NCBI GenBank assembly: GCA_964355975.1
Contig: CAYHFW010000001.1
Location: forward strand, 124,001 to 188,000
Direction: 5' to 3'
Source: F1-60-MAGs104 sp964355975
Lineage (GTDB): Bacteria > Planctomycetota > Phycisphaerae > Phycisphaerales > SM1A02
DNA length: 64,000 nucleotides
Below, one piece after another: positions 51,279 to 59,794 of the stretch. Each line of letters starts with the position of its first letter. Position 1 is the stretch's first letter. The translations under genes were made by a program, and so were the position numbers. A model generated the notes under the pieces. The model was not told where the DNA came from, did no database searches, and worked only from the letters and a program-made list of their open reading frames with translations.

Positions 51279-51924
51279 TCGCAGGCGGTTGTGTGGCGAG
51301 TATCGGAAAGAGCCGCTGAATTCCGTTGACCATAAAACTCACCGCGACTGCCGCGAGAAGTAATCCCATGATTCGGTTCACGATGTTCATGCCTGTGATG
51401 CCAAGAATTCGCGAAACTCCGCGCGCTGCGCGCAGTGCGGCGTAGGTCAGCACTCCGATGATCACGCAGAGTGCGACGAGAATGGCCTTGTGGCTCGCAG
51501 CCCCAGACATTCCCGCCACGATCACCGCTGTCGAAATCGCGCCTGGACCTGCGAGCAGTGGAATGCCAAGCGGCACGATCGCGACACTTGCGCGCTGTGA
51601 CGCCTCGACTCGTTCATCTGCAGAGATGCGCGCTCCACCATCAGCGCGCGCGTTGAGCATGTTGATCGCCATGAGCAAGACGAGAATTCCACCTGCGATC
51701 GAGAAGTCCTGCACGTTGATTCCGAAGAGTCCAAGAATGAACTCGCCGCCAAGAATCGAAACGGCCAGCACTGTGAAGACGGTGATTGCTGTCGCGCGCG
51801 CAGCGCGGTGGCGCTGCTTTGATGGCATCTGCTCAGTGACACTCACAAAGAGTGGAATGCCGAGCAGCGGATTCACAATTGCGAGCATCGAAACGAAGAT
51901 TTGCGCATAGTCGACTTGCTGCAC
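51262..51924 (-). CDS. MarC family integral membrane protein
   Basis: A 220-residue protein with six hydrophobic helices of the MarC/UPF0056 family: FVSMLAIVNPLLGIPLFVSVTEQM, then GGILVLLMAINML, VPLGIPLLAGPGAIST and NIVNRIMGLLLAAVAVSFMVNGI. Function is unknown; despite the name it is not proven to mediate drug resistance. The GTG at 51922-51924 is chosen because TACAGT ends 6 bases before it and the helix pattern starts soon after. Confidence 0.9.
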   Translation of the reverse strand: MQQVDYAQIFVSMLAIVNPLLGIPLFVSVTEQMPSKQRHRAARATAITVFTVLAVSILGGEFILGLFGINVQDFSIAGGILVLLMAINMLNARADGGARISADERVEASQRASVAIVPLGIPLLAGPGAISTAVIVAGMSGAASHKAILVALCVIIGVLTYAALRAARGVSRILGITGMNIVNRIMGLLLAAVAVSFMVNGIQRLFPILATQPPAITTQQ

Positions 51925-51930
51925 GGACGC

Positions 51931-51936
51931 ACTGTA
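51931..51936 (-). promoter_or_regulatory. Putative -10 (TACAGT) for marC
   Basis: It ends 6 bases before the GTG at 51924. Confidence 0.45.
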
Positions 51937-51979
51937 CGGGCAAGGGCGCAGCGATTCGTGCACGTGGGGTTCATGCGTG

Positions 51980-51985
51980 TAAAGT
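51980..51985 (+). promoter_or_regulatory. Putative -10 (TAAAGT) for the two-repeat lipoprotein
   Basis: It ends 7 bases before the ATG at 51993, divergent from marC. Confidence 0.4.
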
Positions 51986-51992
51986 TTCTGAC

Positions 51993-52694
51993 ATGCGCCC
52001 ACTTTCAACGCTCCTTCTCGTTGCCGCCTGCACGATTCTTGCAGGATGTGTCATCACGTCCAACATTGGACATGGCGGTGGACGCGCGATGACACGGCAA
52101 GAGTCGATCGCCACGTGGAGTTTGACCGACGGCGACAACGAACTCTTCAACGTGATCGTCTCGAGTGACGGTGCAGCCGTGAGCACGTGGTGGAAGGGTG
52201 AACATGGCGCGGCGGGCGAACGCGGGCGCTGGGAACTCGTGAACGGCGCGCTCGACATTCGATATGGCGATGGATGGCGCGATGTGATCACCACCGACAC
52301 GCTGGGCTATCACAAGGTTTCGTATGCGCCAGGACTTGCCCCAAACTCACCAACGAGCGATCAGCCAAGCAATGTCGGACAGGCCGTCTTATCGAAGGGC
52401 GACGCGGTCGCGTTCGTCGGTCTCTGGACGATTCCTGGCGCGCTCGCTGGTCCGAAGTATGAGGTCACTCTTGCGTTGCGATCTGACGGTATGGCGATGA
52501 AGAGTGTCGATGCAAACAAGCAGGGCACGTGGCAACTTGAGGCGGGAGTTGCGCATGTTTACTGGGCTGATGGATGGCACACCACACTCGAGAAGAGCGC
52601 AGATGGCTCATGTTTTTCGAGATCGTGGAAGCCTGGCGTGGCGACGAGCGAGATGCCAACGGGGTCAGGCGCAGTGCAGCGAATTCTGAAGTAG
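51993..52694 (+). CDS. Lipoprotein with two internal repeats
   Basis: A 233-residue lipoprotein: MRPLSTLLLVAACTILAGC with a lipobox LAGC. The mature part has two related units of about 65-80 residues: one with GRWELVNGALDIRYGDGWRDVI (about 73-94) and one with GTWQLEAGVAHVYWADGWHTTL (about 176-197), each preceded by a W-x-(L/I) and an SSDG/RSDG strand. I know no family name. It may be a small beta-rich envelope protein. The start is supported by the lipobox and TAAAGT 7 bases before it. Confidence 0.75.
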   Translation: MRPLSTLLLVAACTILAGCVITSNIGHGGGRAMTRQESIATWSLTDGDNELFNVIVSSDGAAVSTWWKGEHGAAGERGRWELVNGALDIRYGDGWRDVITTDTLGYHKVSYAPGLAPNSPTSDQPSNVGQAVLSKGDAVAFVGLWTIPGALAGPKYEVTLALRSDGMAMKSVDANKQGTWQLEAGVAHVYWADGWHTTLEKSADGSCFSRSWKPGVATSEMPTGSGAVQRILK

Positions 52695-52707
52695 CCGCGC
52701 GCGACTC

Positions 52708-53007
52708 TTACCTGTCGCTCGTGAAGGCTTGCGATCCGAAGCCTGGCTGCGCGCCGGCGAAGGGATAATCAGGTTCCATCACAGTTGGATCTTCGCTCCA
52801 CCGTTCGTCCATGTTCGTTCCGTCGTACGACCACGCGCCGGTGTCACTGATGTTGTTTGACGCGTGCGCGAGGCGTCCGCCACCTTGCTCAGTGTTCACG
52901 GATTGCTCGCTGCCGCACGCGCTCATCGAGCACGCGGTCGCCGCAGCGATGAGCAGGGTGCCGAGTCGGACAGTGCGGCGAGAGTGCGACTGTGTGGAGA
53001 GGTGCAT
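52708..53007 (-). CDS. Small lipoprotein of unknown function
   Basis: A 99-residue protein with an arginine-containing signal and a lipobox-like end (TLLIAAATACSMSACGSEQ, Cys at about residue 31). The mature part is short, Gly/Ser/Asp-rich and acidic (GAWSYDGTNMDERW). No family is recognised. TATACT, close to the standard -10, ends 8 bases before the ATG. It converges on the other lipoprotein with 13 bases between the stops. Confidence 0.65.
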   Translation of the reverse strand: MHLSTQSHSRRTVRLGTLLIAAATACSMSACGSEQSVNTEQGGGRLAHASNNISDTGAWSYDGTNMDERWSEDPTVMEPDYPFAGAQPGFGSQAFTSDR

Positions 53008-53015
53008 TGCGTGCG

Positions 53016-53021
53016 AGTATA
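53016..53021 (-). promoter_or_regulatory. Putative -10 (TATACT) for the small lipoprotein
   Basis: The best match to the TATAAT consensus among these sites; it ends 8 bases before the ATG at 53007. Confidence 0.45.
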
Positions 53022-53040
53022 GAGATGCGTGGCGCACCAC

Positions 53041-53658
53041 TCACACCGATTCGGGAGTTCGCATCGGCTGCATGCGGGGCAGGATCTCACTGCGCGCGGG
53101 TGGCGCAGCGGCAATGGCGCGCGCAACGACTTCATCGAGCAGCACTGGACCGTACTGCCAACAATCGACGCCGACATCACAACTTCGACCCAACGGCTCA
53201 AAGGTGCCGTGCGCGTGACCATAGAGATGCACCGCGCCATCGAAGACGCCTTGCCAAGTGCGCATCGGATAGTGACAGCAGACGATTCGCTCATCGCCTC
53301 CCGCCCACCCGCGAAAAGTCAAGATGTCGTGCACGTCGTCGAAGTGGTCCCGAATGCGCTTGCGTGCGGGATCGTGGTTGCCTCGCACGAGTTCGATGTT
53401 CTTGCAGCAGATTCGTCCGCGCAGATCAGCGACATACCGCAAGCTCGCATCGCCCGCTTCGCCCTTCCATGAGCGCGGTCCAGTGAAATCACCCAGATGC
53501 AAGAGCAGATCACCGCGTCCGACGCGCGTGTTGATTCGATCAATAAAAAACTCATCCATCGCGTTCACATCACCCGCAGCAAATGGACGCGCGAAGAGAC
53601 CGATCGCCTCTTCGTGTCCAAAGTGCGTGTCTGCGGTCACCCAGATTCGTTTGCTCAT
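53041..53658 (-). CDS. Metallophosphoesterase (small, YfcE-like)
   Basis: A 205-residue calcineurin-like phosphoesterase with the pattern VTADTHFGHEEAI, HLGDF, VRGNHDPAR, CCHYPMRTW and YGHAHG, so the two-metal site is intact. This small cytoplasmic group hydrolyses phosphodiesters or phosphomonoesters; the substrate is not evident. It starts 9 bases after the coaBC-like stop and is probably the third gene of the rnd-coaBC-phosphoesterase unit. Confidence 0.87.
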   Translation of the reverse strand: MSKRIWVTADTHFGHEEAIGLFARPFAAGDVNAMDEFFIDRINTRVGRGDLLLHLGDFTGPRSWKGEAGDASLRYVADLRGRICCKNIELVRGNHDPARKRIRDHFDDVHDILTFRGWAGGDERIVCCHYPMRTWQGVFDGAVHLYGHAHGTFEPLGRSCDVGVDCWQYGPVLLDEVVARAIAAAPPARSEILPRMQPMRTPESV

Positions 53659-53667
53659 GTGCGCCTG

Positions 53668-54933
53668 TTAGTTGTGCGCCATGCAATGGGTCGCCGCACA
53701 TTGCTCGAGGTGCGCGCGAATCGCTCGAGCGATTGCTGGCTTCCCTTCGAAGCGAGCGGGATCATGCCCTGGAGCAACGAGCCACGCAACTTGCGCCGTG
53801 CCGCGTGCATTTTCTTCGCCTCGGTTTGCAACGCAGGCGCCGTGCAAGGCTGCTCGGGCGCGCGCAGTCGCCATCAAGGCGTCGTGCGTTGAAACTTCTT
53901 CGTACTTGAATCCAACAAGGTGCACCGCAGGAAAATCATGATGCACACGGTCGATGACCTTCTCGGTCGGATGCAATTGCACCGTCCATGTGCCATCTGA
54001 AGTCTTGACCTTTCCTGCACATGGCGCTGTGGGGGCAAAGTCACTGACCGCAGCGCTCAACACAGCGGCCTGACGGGCAGTTGTCGCGAGCGATGTCAAC
54101 ACGAGGGTGCGGTATTCATCCACATCGTGCGCGATTCGCGCGTTCAACCATGCTGGCGCTGCGACGCTTCCGGCTCCGAGGATCAAGTCGACATCTGCGC
54201 CGCAGTAGGCGAGTTCTTTCGCGATTTCGACGCCGAGCGCTCCGGTGAATCGGCTGCCGAGTCGTCGAACTGCGTCGAGCACCGAAGGCACTGGACCGCC
54301 AGTGACGAGCACGCGCTTCCCAAGGAGAGGCGAGGTCGAAACTGCACGTGCGACCGCGACGACGATCGGTTCTTCATCCGGCAAATTGTGTTTGCCCGCA
54401 TCATCGCGTGGAGGAATCACAGTCACTCCAAAGCGCTGCAGTCGTTCAAGGCTCTCCGTCAGAATGCGGGTGTGCATCGACCCGTGCATCGTGGGGCACA
54501 CGAGCACCGCGCACGCGCCGCGCTCCAATCGTCCAAGCGCAGAGGCGAGCGTTGCAGTCAGCGGACCGTCGGCGATTCCGCACGCCATCTTGTTGATGGT
54601 GTTGTAGGTCGCGGGGGCGACGAGATAGGCGTGAAAGTGTTCTGAGTCGCCGAGATGTTCGGCGCGCGCGCTCAGCGACGAGATGACTGGACGATCGGTA
54701 CTCCATGCGAGTGTCTCGGCAGTCACGAACCGGAGTCCCTCATCAGAGATGAACGCAGTCACTTGGGCGCCTTGGCGTCGCAGTGCTCGCGCGAGCATCG
54801 GCGCTTTCATTGCAGCGATTCCGCCAGTGATCAGCAGGGCGATGTTCTTTCCGAGCAAGTGCGTTCCTTCAAGCGCGACTGCATGGTCGCCGAGAGTCGA
54901 AGGAGTGGGAGGGTGTGGTGTCCAGTGGCTCAT
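53668..54933 (-). CDS. coaBC: CoaBC-like phosphopantothenoylcysteine synthetase/decarboxylase
   Basis: A 421-residue bifunctional-type protein of coenzyme A synthesis. Residues about 38-200 are a flavoprotein decarboxylase domain (ALLITGGIAAMKAPMLARALRRQGAQV, then APATYNTINKMACGIADGPL and CPTMHGSM). Residues about 215-421 resemble the synthetase (RVLVTGGPVPSVLDAVRRLGS, SAAVSDFAP). The synthetase dinucleotide region departs from the common ITAGGT-x-E-P-I-D-P-V-R pattern, so it may be a divergent form. The ATG overlaps the rnd stop (ATGA). Confidence 0.78.
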   Translation of the reverse strand: MSHWTPHPPTPSTLGDHAVALEGTHLLGKNIALLITGGIAAMKAPMLARALRRQGAQVTAFISDEGLRFVTAETLAWSTDRPVISSLSARAEHLGDSEHFHAYLVAPATYNTINKMACGIADGPLTATLASALGRLERGACAVLVCPTMHGSMHTRILTESLERLQRFGVTVIPPRDDAGKHNLPDEEPIVVAVARAVSTSPLLGKRVLVTGGPVPSVLDAVRRLGSRFTGALGVEIAKELAYCGADVDLILGAGSVAAPAWLNARIAHDVDEYRTLVLTSLATTARQAAVLSAAVSDFAPTAPCAGKVKTSDGTWTVQLHPTEKVIDRVHHDFPAVHLVGFKYEEVSTHDALMATARARAALHGACVANRGEENARGTAQVAWLVAPGHDPARFEGKPAIARAIRAHLEQCAATHCMAHN

Positions 54934-56192
54934 GGTGCGGTCGGCCCTCCGTTTTTCCATCCAACATTCAGAGTCTCGCGCCCTTCTAAGAAGTCAGTGA
55001 GCCATTGGCCGATCGCTTGCCCGCGCCAAGAATCGGCAGGAAACAACGGCGCATTTGTCGTGCCGCGCGCGAGGTACCAGCGAGAAAGTTGCGCGCGGGT
55101 CAAGATGAGTGTTGTGGCGATCCCCATCGAGATCGCGCGCATCGTCAGGATCGACCAGAGCGCATCGATGCGCGTGCGATCCTCGGCGTCCTCTTCGGGA
55201 GTCATCCAAATGCGGTCGCGTTCGATCGGCAAACCGCGCGCAACTTCCATCACGCGCAGAATCTCGCTGCCGAATTCGCTCGAAGTCGCACGTGGAAGCG
55301 AGCGCACTTGCGCAAGTTCGTCAGTCGATGCGAACTTGTGTCGAGCGATCTCGAGCAGTGGCCCATCTGGCAAGACCGTCCGCGGGGGCAAATTCTTGGA
55401 TTGCGCGATTGAGTAGCGCAAAATCACAAGTTCGCGAACGATCGTCATGACGCGCGGTCGCAGGCCGAGGCCGCGCGCGGCCCGTCGCACATGACTCTCG
55501 GGCTCGAACTCTTCAGATGTTCGCAACGACTCTTCGCTCTCGCTGAGTACCCACGCGGTGCGCCCGACCGTATCGAGGCGCTCATGCTGCATTTGCCAGA
55601 TGAGAGGCAAGTACCGCACGTCATCTGCCGCATACGAGAGCTGTGACTTTGAGAGGGGGCGAGAATCCCACTCGGTGAATGTGTGCCCCTTGCTCAATCG
55701 CAGCCCTGCGATTGAATGCACAACATTCGCAAGGCTCGTCGGCCAAGGCATCCCCATGAAACCCGCAGCGATTTGCGTGTCGATGACATTCTGCGCTTGG
55801 CGATTCGTGCGCCTCTGCGCGGCGCTGATGTCTTGCCCACCCGCGTGCACAATTGTCTCGAGCGTTGGATCGCACACCGCATCCCAGACAGGAGCGAGCG
55901 CACTCTTATCGAGCGCATGTGGATCGATCAAGGCGATTCGGGAGCGGGTGGCGAGTTGCACAAGGCAGATGTTCGGAATGAACGTCTCTTCGCCAATGAA
56001 CTCGGTGTCGTAGGCGAAGGAGCCTTCGCTGCGAACGTGGCTCATGAACTCGTCCACTTTTTCACGGCTCTCAATCAGCTCTGGCTCGCCCTGGGGCACC
56101 GCTGGGTGATCGACAATCTTCGCCGCCACGGGATCTGCGTCGGTGTGCGCCTCGGCATGATGCATCGCCCGTTTTCTGCGTCGAAAGTTCAT
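54930..56192 (-). CDS. rnd: Ribonuclease D-like 3'-5' exonuclease
   Basis: A 420-residue DEDDy exonuclease that trims tRNA or other RNA ends. The four acidic sites are AYDTEF (Asp and Glu), HAGGQDIS and SYAADDVRYLP (Tyr and Asp). HRDC-like helical regions follow (about 250-400). Length exceeds E. coli RNase D (375). TACCCT ends 10 bases before the ATG at 56192. It leads a coupled unit with the coaBC-like gene and a phosphoesterase. Confidence 0.88.
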   Translation of the reverse strand: MNFRRRKRAMHHAEAHTDADPVAAKIVDHPAVPQGEPELIESREKVDEFMSHVRSEGSFAYDTEFIGEETFIPNICLVQLATRSRIALIDPHALDKSALAPVWDAVCDPTLETIVHAGGQDISAAQRRTNRQAQNVIDTQIAAGFMGMPWPTSLANVVHSIAGLRLSKGHTFTEWDSRPLSKSQLSYAADDVRYLPLIWQMQHERLDTVGRTAWVLSESEESLRTSEEFEPESHVRRAARGLGLRPRVMTIVRELVILRYSIAQSKNLPPRTVLPDGPLLEIARHKFASTDELAQVRSLPRATSSEFGSEILRVMEVARGLPIERDRIWMTPEEDAEDRTRIDALWSILTMRAISMGIATTLILTRAQLSRWYLARGTTNAPLFPADSWRGQAIGQWLTDFLEGRETLNVGWKNGGPTAP

Positions 56193-56202
56193 TCAACTTG
56201 TG

Positions 56203-56208
56203 AGGGTA
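56203..56208 (-). promoter_or_regulatory. Putative -10 (TACCCT) for rnd
   Basis: It ends 10 bases before the ATG at 56192, in the 130-base divergent region shared with the men operon. Confidence 0.3.
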
Positions 56209-56240
56209 CAGAGTGGGCGAACCGGGCTTTCTGAGAGTCC

Positions 56241-56246
56241 TATAAC
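56241..56246 (+). promoter_or_regulatory. Putative -10 (TATAAC) for the men operon
   Basis: Five of six bases match TATAAT. Transcription would start near 56253, inside a perfect palindrome at 56248-56260. Confidence 0.45.
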
Positions 56247-56247
56247 A

Positions 56248-56260
56248 GGCGTCAGACGCC
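56248..56260. promoter_or_regulatory. Operator-like palindrome at the men promoter
   Basis: GGCGTC-A-GACGCC is a perfect 13-base palindrome with a single central base, beginning 2 bases after the putative -10. A one-base loop is too tight for an RNA hairpin, so a dimeric repressor site is more likely. Confidence 0.4.
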
Positions 56261-56322
56261 CACCATGAGTGTTGGAATCGCTCAGGCTCTTCCTATCATC
56301 GCCCAACTCCCGCCGCAGCACG

Positions 56323-57795
56323 ATGTTTGCACGACTTCCATCACCGATGACCTGCCTGCGCCTTCGCGGGTGCTTGCCTTTGGGCGAGGCGATCGAGGCG
56401 CTCCGCGAGGGGATTGCAACGCAGGTTCAAGCGGCGCCTCTTTCGGCTGACCTGCAGCGCATCGAGATCGAGATCGACTCGACTGACATCTTGCGTTGGC
56501 TCGCGGCGCAATGCGCGGGCGAGCGGTTCTATTTTCGAAACCGCGAAGGATCGCTCATCGTCGCTGGAGTCGGCCGTGCGATTGAGATGTCCGACTCGAA
56601 TGACATCGCGCGCACGCCTCTGCCGCGCGCATCGTCCTCATCGAAGTGCAACGAGCCATTCTTCTTGTACTCAAACTTTTTCGACGCGGGTTCGGTCGGC
56701 AAGCACGCTCCCGAGTGGGCTGGATTCAATCGTTCGCGCCTCACACTTTCGGTGATCGAGATGCGCCGAACAACCGAGACGGTCCTCGCGGTGCATTTCT
56801 CTGCAGATGGATCGGCTGCACGGCATGCGCTCGAGCAGTGCGAGCCACCAGCGGAACACTTGACGCTTCCGCGCGGTCTGCGACTGAGTTCGGATGGCGA
56901 TCCAGTGCGCTGGGCCGATGGCATCGATGCAGCACTCGGCGCGATCGCGAATGGGTCGATCGAGAAAGTTGTTCTCGCACGCACGCGCGCCTACACCGCA
57001 GTCGAGACGATGGATCCGTGTGGAGTGTTGGGAGGGCTCATGCAAGAAGAGCCAGCAGCATTTCATTTCATGGTTGAGCAGGTTCCCGGCCGGGCATTCA
57101 TCGGCGCGAGTCCAGAGCGTCTCTTTTGCCGCGCGGACGACTGCGTACAGAGTGAGGCAGTCGCGGGGACGTGCGGACGAGGCCTCGACAACGCATCCGA
57201 TGATCGATTGGCTGGCCGACTGCTCACGAGCGACAAAAATCGCCGCGAGCACGAGATCGTGATTCGCCACATCGAGTCGGTGCTCGCACCGATGATGAAG
57301 AGTTTGACCTGCGCGCAATCCCCCAGTGTCATGCGCTTGCGGCACGTGCAACATCTCATGACTGCCGCCAGGGGCGAGCTCGCGCAACCGATCAGTGACG
57401 CAGCGATTCTCGGTGGACTGCATCCAACTCCAGCAGTGTGTGGATGGCCGGTCGATACTTCGCGCGAATTCATCCGGCAGCATGAACGAGGATGCCGCGG
57501 TCTTTATGGTGGCGTTGTTGGAGTGATGAGTGCGAGCGCGAGCGACTACTCGGTGGCGATTCGCTCGGCTCTCATTGTTGGATCAGAGATGACCGCCTAT
57601 TCGGGAGCGGGAATCGTGCGGGGGTCAGATGCTGATGCAGAGTGGCTCGAGACAGCACGCAAACTCTCATCGTTCGATGCGCTCGTCGTGCGCGCATCGA
57701 ATGAAAGTCACTTGCGAGTTGCTGCTGCGATGTGCGGCGACTCCGAGGGCGAGCGCGCGCTGACGCAACTTCCGCGACTGGTTGTTGGTTCGTGA
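56323..57795 (+). CDS. menF: Isochorismate synthase
   Basis: About 490 residues; converts chorismate to isochorismate, the first menaquinone step. The chorismate-binding C-terminal domain has KVVLARTRAY, FIGASPERLF, AGTCGRG, RREHEIVIRHI, LRHVQHLMT, LHPTPAVCGWP and GLYGGVVG ... YSGAGIVRGSD. The start is uncertain: ATG 56323 is used, with ATG 56347 and TTG 56269 also in frame. It opens a coupled operon; its stop overlaps the menD GTG. Confidence 0.93.
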   Translation: MFARLPSPMTCLRLRGCLPLGEAIEALREGIATQVQAAPLSADLQRIEIEIDSTDILRWLAAQCAGERFYFRNREGSLIVAGVGRAIEMSDSNDIARTPLPRASSSSKCNEPFFLYSNFFDAGSVGKHAPEWAGFNRSRLTLSVIEMRRTTETVLAVHFSADGSAARHALEQCEPPAEHLTLPRGLRLSSDGDPVRWADGIDAALGAIANGSIEKVVLARTRAYTAVETMDPCGVLGGLMQEEPAAFHFMVEQVPGRAFIGASPERLFCRADDCVQSEAVAGTCGRGLDNASDDRLAGRLLTSDKNRREHEIVIRHIESVLAPMMKSLTCAQSPSVMRLRHVQHLMTAARGELAQPISDAAILGGLHPTPAVCGWPVDTSREFIRQHERGCRGLYGGVVGVMSASASDYSVAIRSALIVGSEMTAYSGAGIVRGSDADAEWLETARKLSSFDALVVRASNESHLRVAAAMCGDSEGERALTQLPRLVVGS

Positions 57796-59794
57796 GTGCG
57801 CGCACCGCACAGCATGACTTTGCTGCGGCGCCCAACCGAAATGCGCTCTGGGCAGAACTCGCAGTCAGCGAATGGGGACGACTCGGTCTCTCACTGGCGG
57901 TTGTTTGTCCTGGATCGCGCAGCGCTCCATTGGCGCATGCTGTCTCGCGCTCGCCAGAAATCGACTCGCTGATCGCTCACGATGAGCGCGCTGCAGGATT
58001 CGTTGCGCTCGGTGCGGCGCGCGCGACGGGTCGCGCGGCGATGGTGATCACAACATCTGGAACCGCCGTCGCCAACCTCTTGCCTGCAGTCGTTGAGGCA
58101 TCGCAGAGTGGCACGCCACTGATCATTGTGAGCGCAGACCGCCCGGCAGAACTGCACGAATGCGGGGCGAATCAGGCGATTTCGCAGAGCCGCATCTTTG
58201 GCGAGTTTGCGCGCTGGAGTGTCGATATCCCGTGCGCCGACGAGGCGATTGATCTGGCGTGGGTGCTCTCGACGGCTGATGAAGCGTGGCACCGCGCGCA
58301 TGGTCCGTCGCGCCCTGCTGGACCGGTCCATCTCAACTGGATGTTTCGCGAGCCGCTTGCTCCTCGCGCGGTTGCTTGGGACCGCAGTGAGCTCGCATCG
58401 ATCGCAGAGTGGATCGCGACACGCGAGCCGTGGCGCCGAGTGCTCGCATCGACACGCACTGGCCATGAGGTGCTCGACGACCTTGTGGCGCGCGTGACTC
58501 GCGAGCAGGGGGATGCATCGCGCGTGATCGTCTCTGTGGGAGCGCTCTATTCACCAGCGATGCGCGCCGCCGCGCGCGCGATCACCTCGGCGCTTGGTGG
58601 AGTCGTCATCGCCGATGTCGCAAGCGGATTGCGCCACGGTTGTTCACAGAGCGGCACGATCGCACACGCAGATCTGATCACGCTCTCGCCGCGTATGTGC
58701 GAACGCCTTCGTCCAGAATTCGTTGTGCGCCTCGGCGCAGGAGTCGCGAGTCGGCGCGTCTCGACATTTCTCGCAGAGGCAGGCGCGCGTGAACTCTTGC
58801 TGCGCGATGGGCCAGTGCGGGTCGATTCGAACCACAGTGCACGCACAGAACTTCTGCTCGACGCTTCACAGGTCGCAGCGCTTGCTTCGATGAATCTTCC
58901 ACAGACGCGCCCGCAGTCGGCGGCGGCGACGGCATACATGCGCGCGTGGATCGAAGCGCAAGAGTGCGTGGCGGGGGTGCTCGAGGCGCGCCTCGACAAC
59001 GTCAGTGCGCCGCTTGATGAACCATCCACAGCGCGAATCGTGACTGCGCACTGCGCAGGCATTGCAGGAGAGAACTCGACGACTCTGCTCGTTGGAAACA
59101 GCATGCCCATCCGCGATGCAGACATGCATGCTGCGCCATCGACTGCCCCGTTGACCATCGCCGTCAACCGCGGTGCAAGCGGCATCGACGGGTTGCTCGC
59201 AACCGCAGTGGGTCACGCACGCGCAACGAGAACGATGACATTTGTGCATCTGGGCGATCTCTCACTCTTACATGACTTGGGATCGCTCGCGCTGGTGCGC
59301 GCATCGCCGATTCCATTGATCATCGTGGTCGTGAATAATGATGGCGGAGGAATCTTTCACTTTCTCCCGCTCGCCGATCACCCAGCCCTGCTCGAGCCGT
59401 GGGCGACTGCTCCGCACGGCACATCGTTCGCAGGTGTTGCGCAAGCATTCGCGCTGCACTACGAGACCCCCATGACGCGCGCAGAACTCGCGCAGGCGCT
59501 CGCGCAAGCGCNNNNNNNNNNNNNNNNNNNNNNNNNNNNNNNNNNNNNNNNNNNNNNNNNNNNNNNNNNNNNNNNNNNNNNNNNNNNNNNNNNNNNNNNN
59601 NNNNNNNNNNNGCGCTCGCGCAAGCGCAGAGCCGCGGGGCACGCTCGAGCCAATCGACCCTGATCGAGGTGCGCACCGAACGGGGCGAAAACCTGCACTT
59701 TCACAGGGACTTGCAAGCGACGATTCGCGCGCAACTCGAGGCGATCGATCCATCTCGGCTGCAGCCGTCGATCGTTTCAAAGGTCTCGCTGTGA
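57792..59794 (+). CDS. menD: SEPHCHC synthase MenD, interrupted by an assembly gap
   Basis: A ThDP enzyme joining isochorismate and 2-oxoglutarate. The GTG start overlaps menF (GTGA). Landmarks: AVVCPGSRSAPLAHAVSRS, TTSGTAVANLLPAVVEA, SADRPAELHECGANQAI, GNSMPIRDADM, and the ThDP region GDLSLLHDLGSL ... VVNNDGGGIFHFLP. A 100-N gap interrupts the C-terminal region; after it, another frame reads TLIEVRTERGENLHFHRDL, a MenD C-terminus. Collapsing the gap and one copy of the flanking 16-base duplication gives one frame of 629 codons. The gene is therefore probably intact. Confidence 0.93.
59496..59627. other. False gap: 16-base duplicate on both sides of 100 Ns
   Basis: GCGCTCGCGCAAGCGC occupies 59496-59511, immediately before the Ns (59512-59611), and 59612-59627, immediately after. 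The unit is a near-palindrome (14 of 16 bases), so it is hairpin-prone. Exactly 100 Ns is a typical placeholder for unknown gap length. Confidence 0.9.

Noticed and set aside
56265..56450. ATG at 56265 starting a 61-codon frame as a leader peptide for the men operon.
   Set aside because: It overlaps the likely menF coding region in another frame and shows no regulatory codon run or terminator hairpin.
57792..59794. menD as a frameshifted pseudogene.
   Set aside because: The frame change is fully explained by the artificial N-gap and duplicated flanks.
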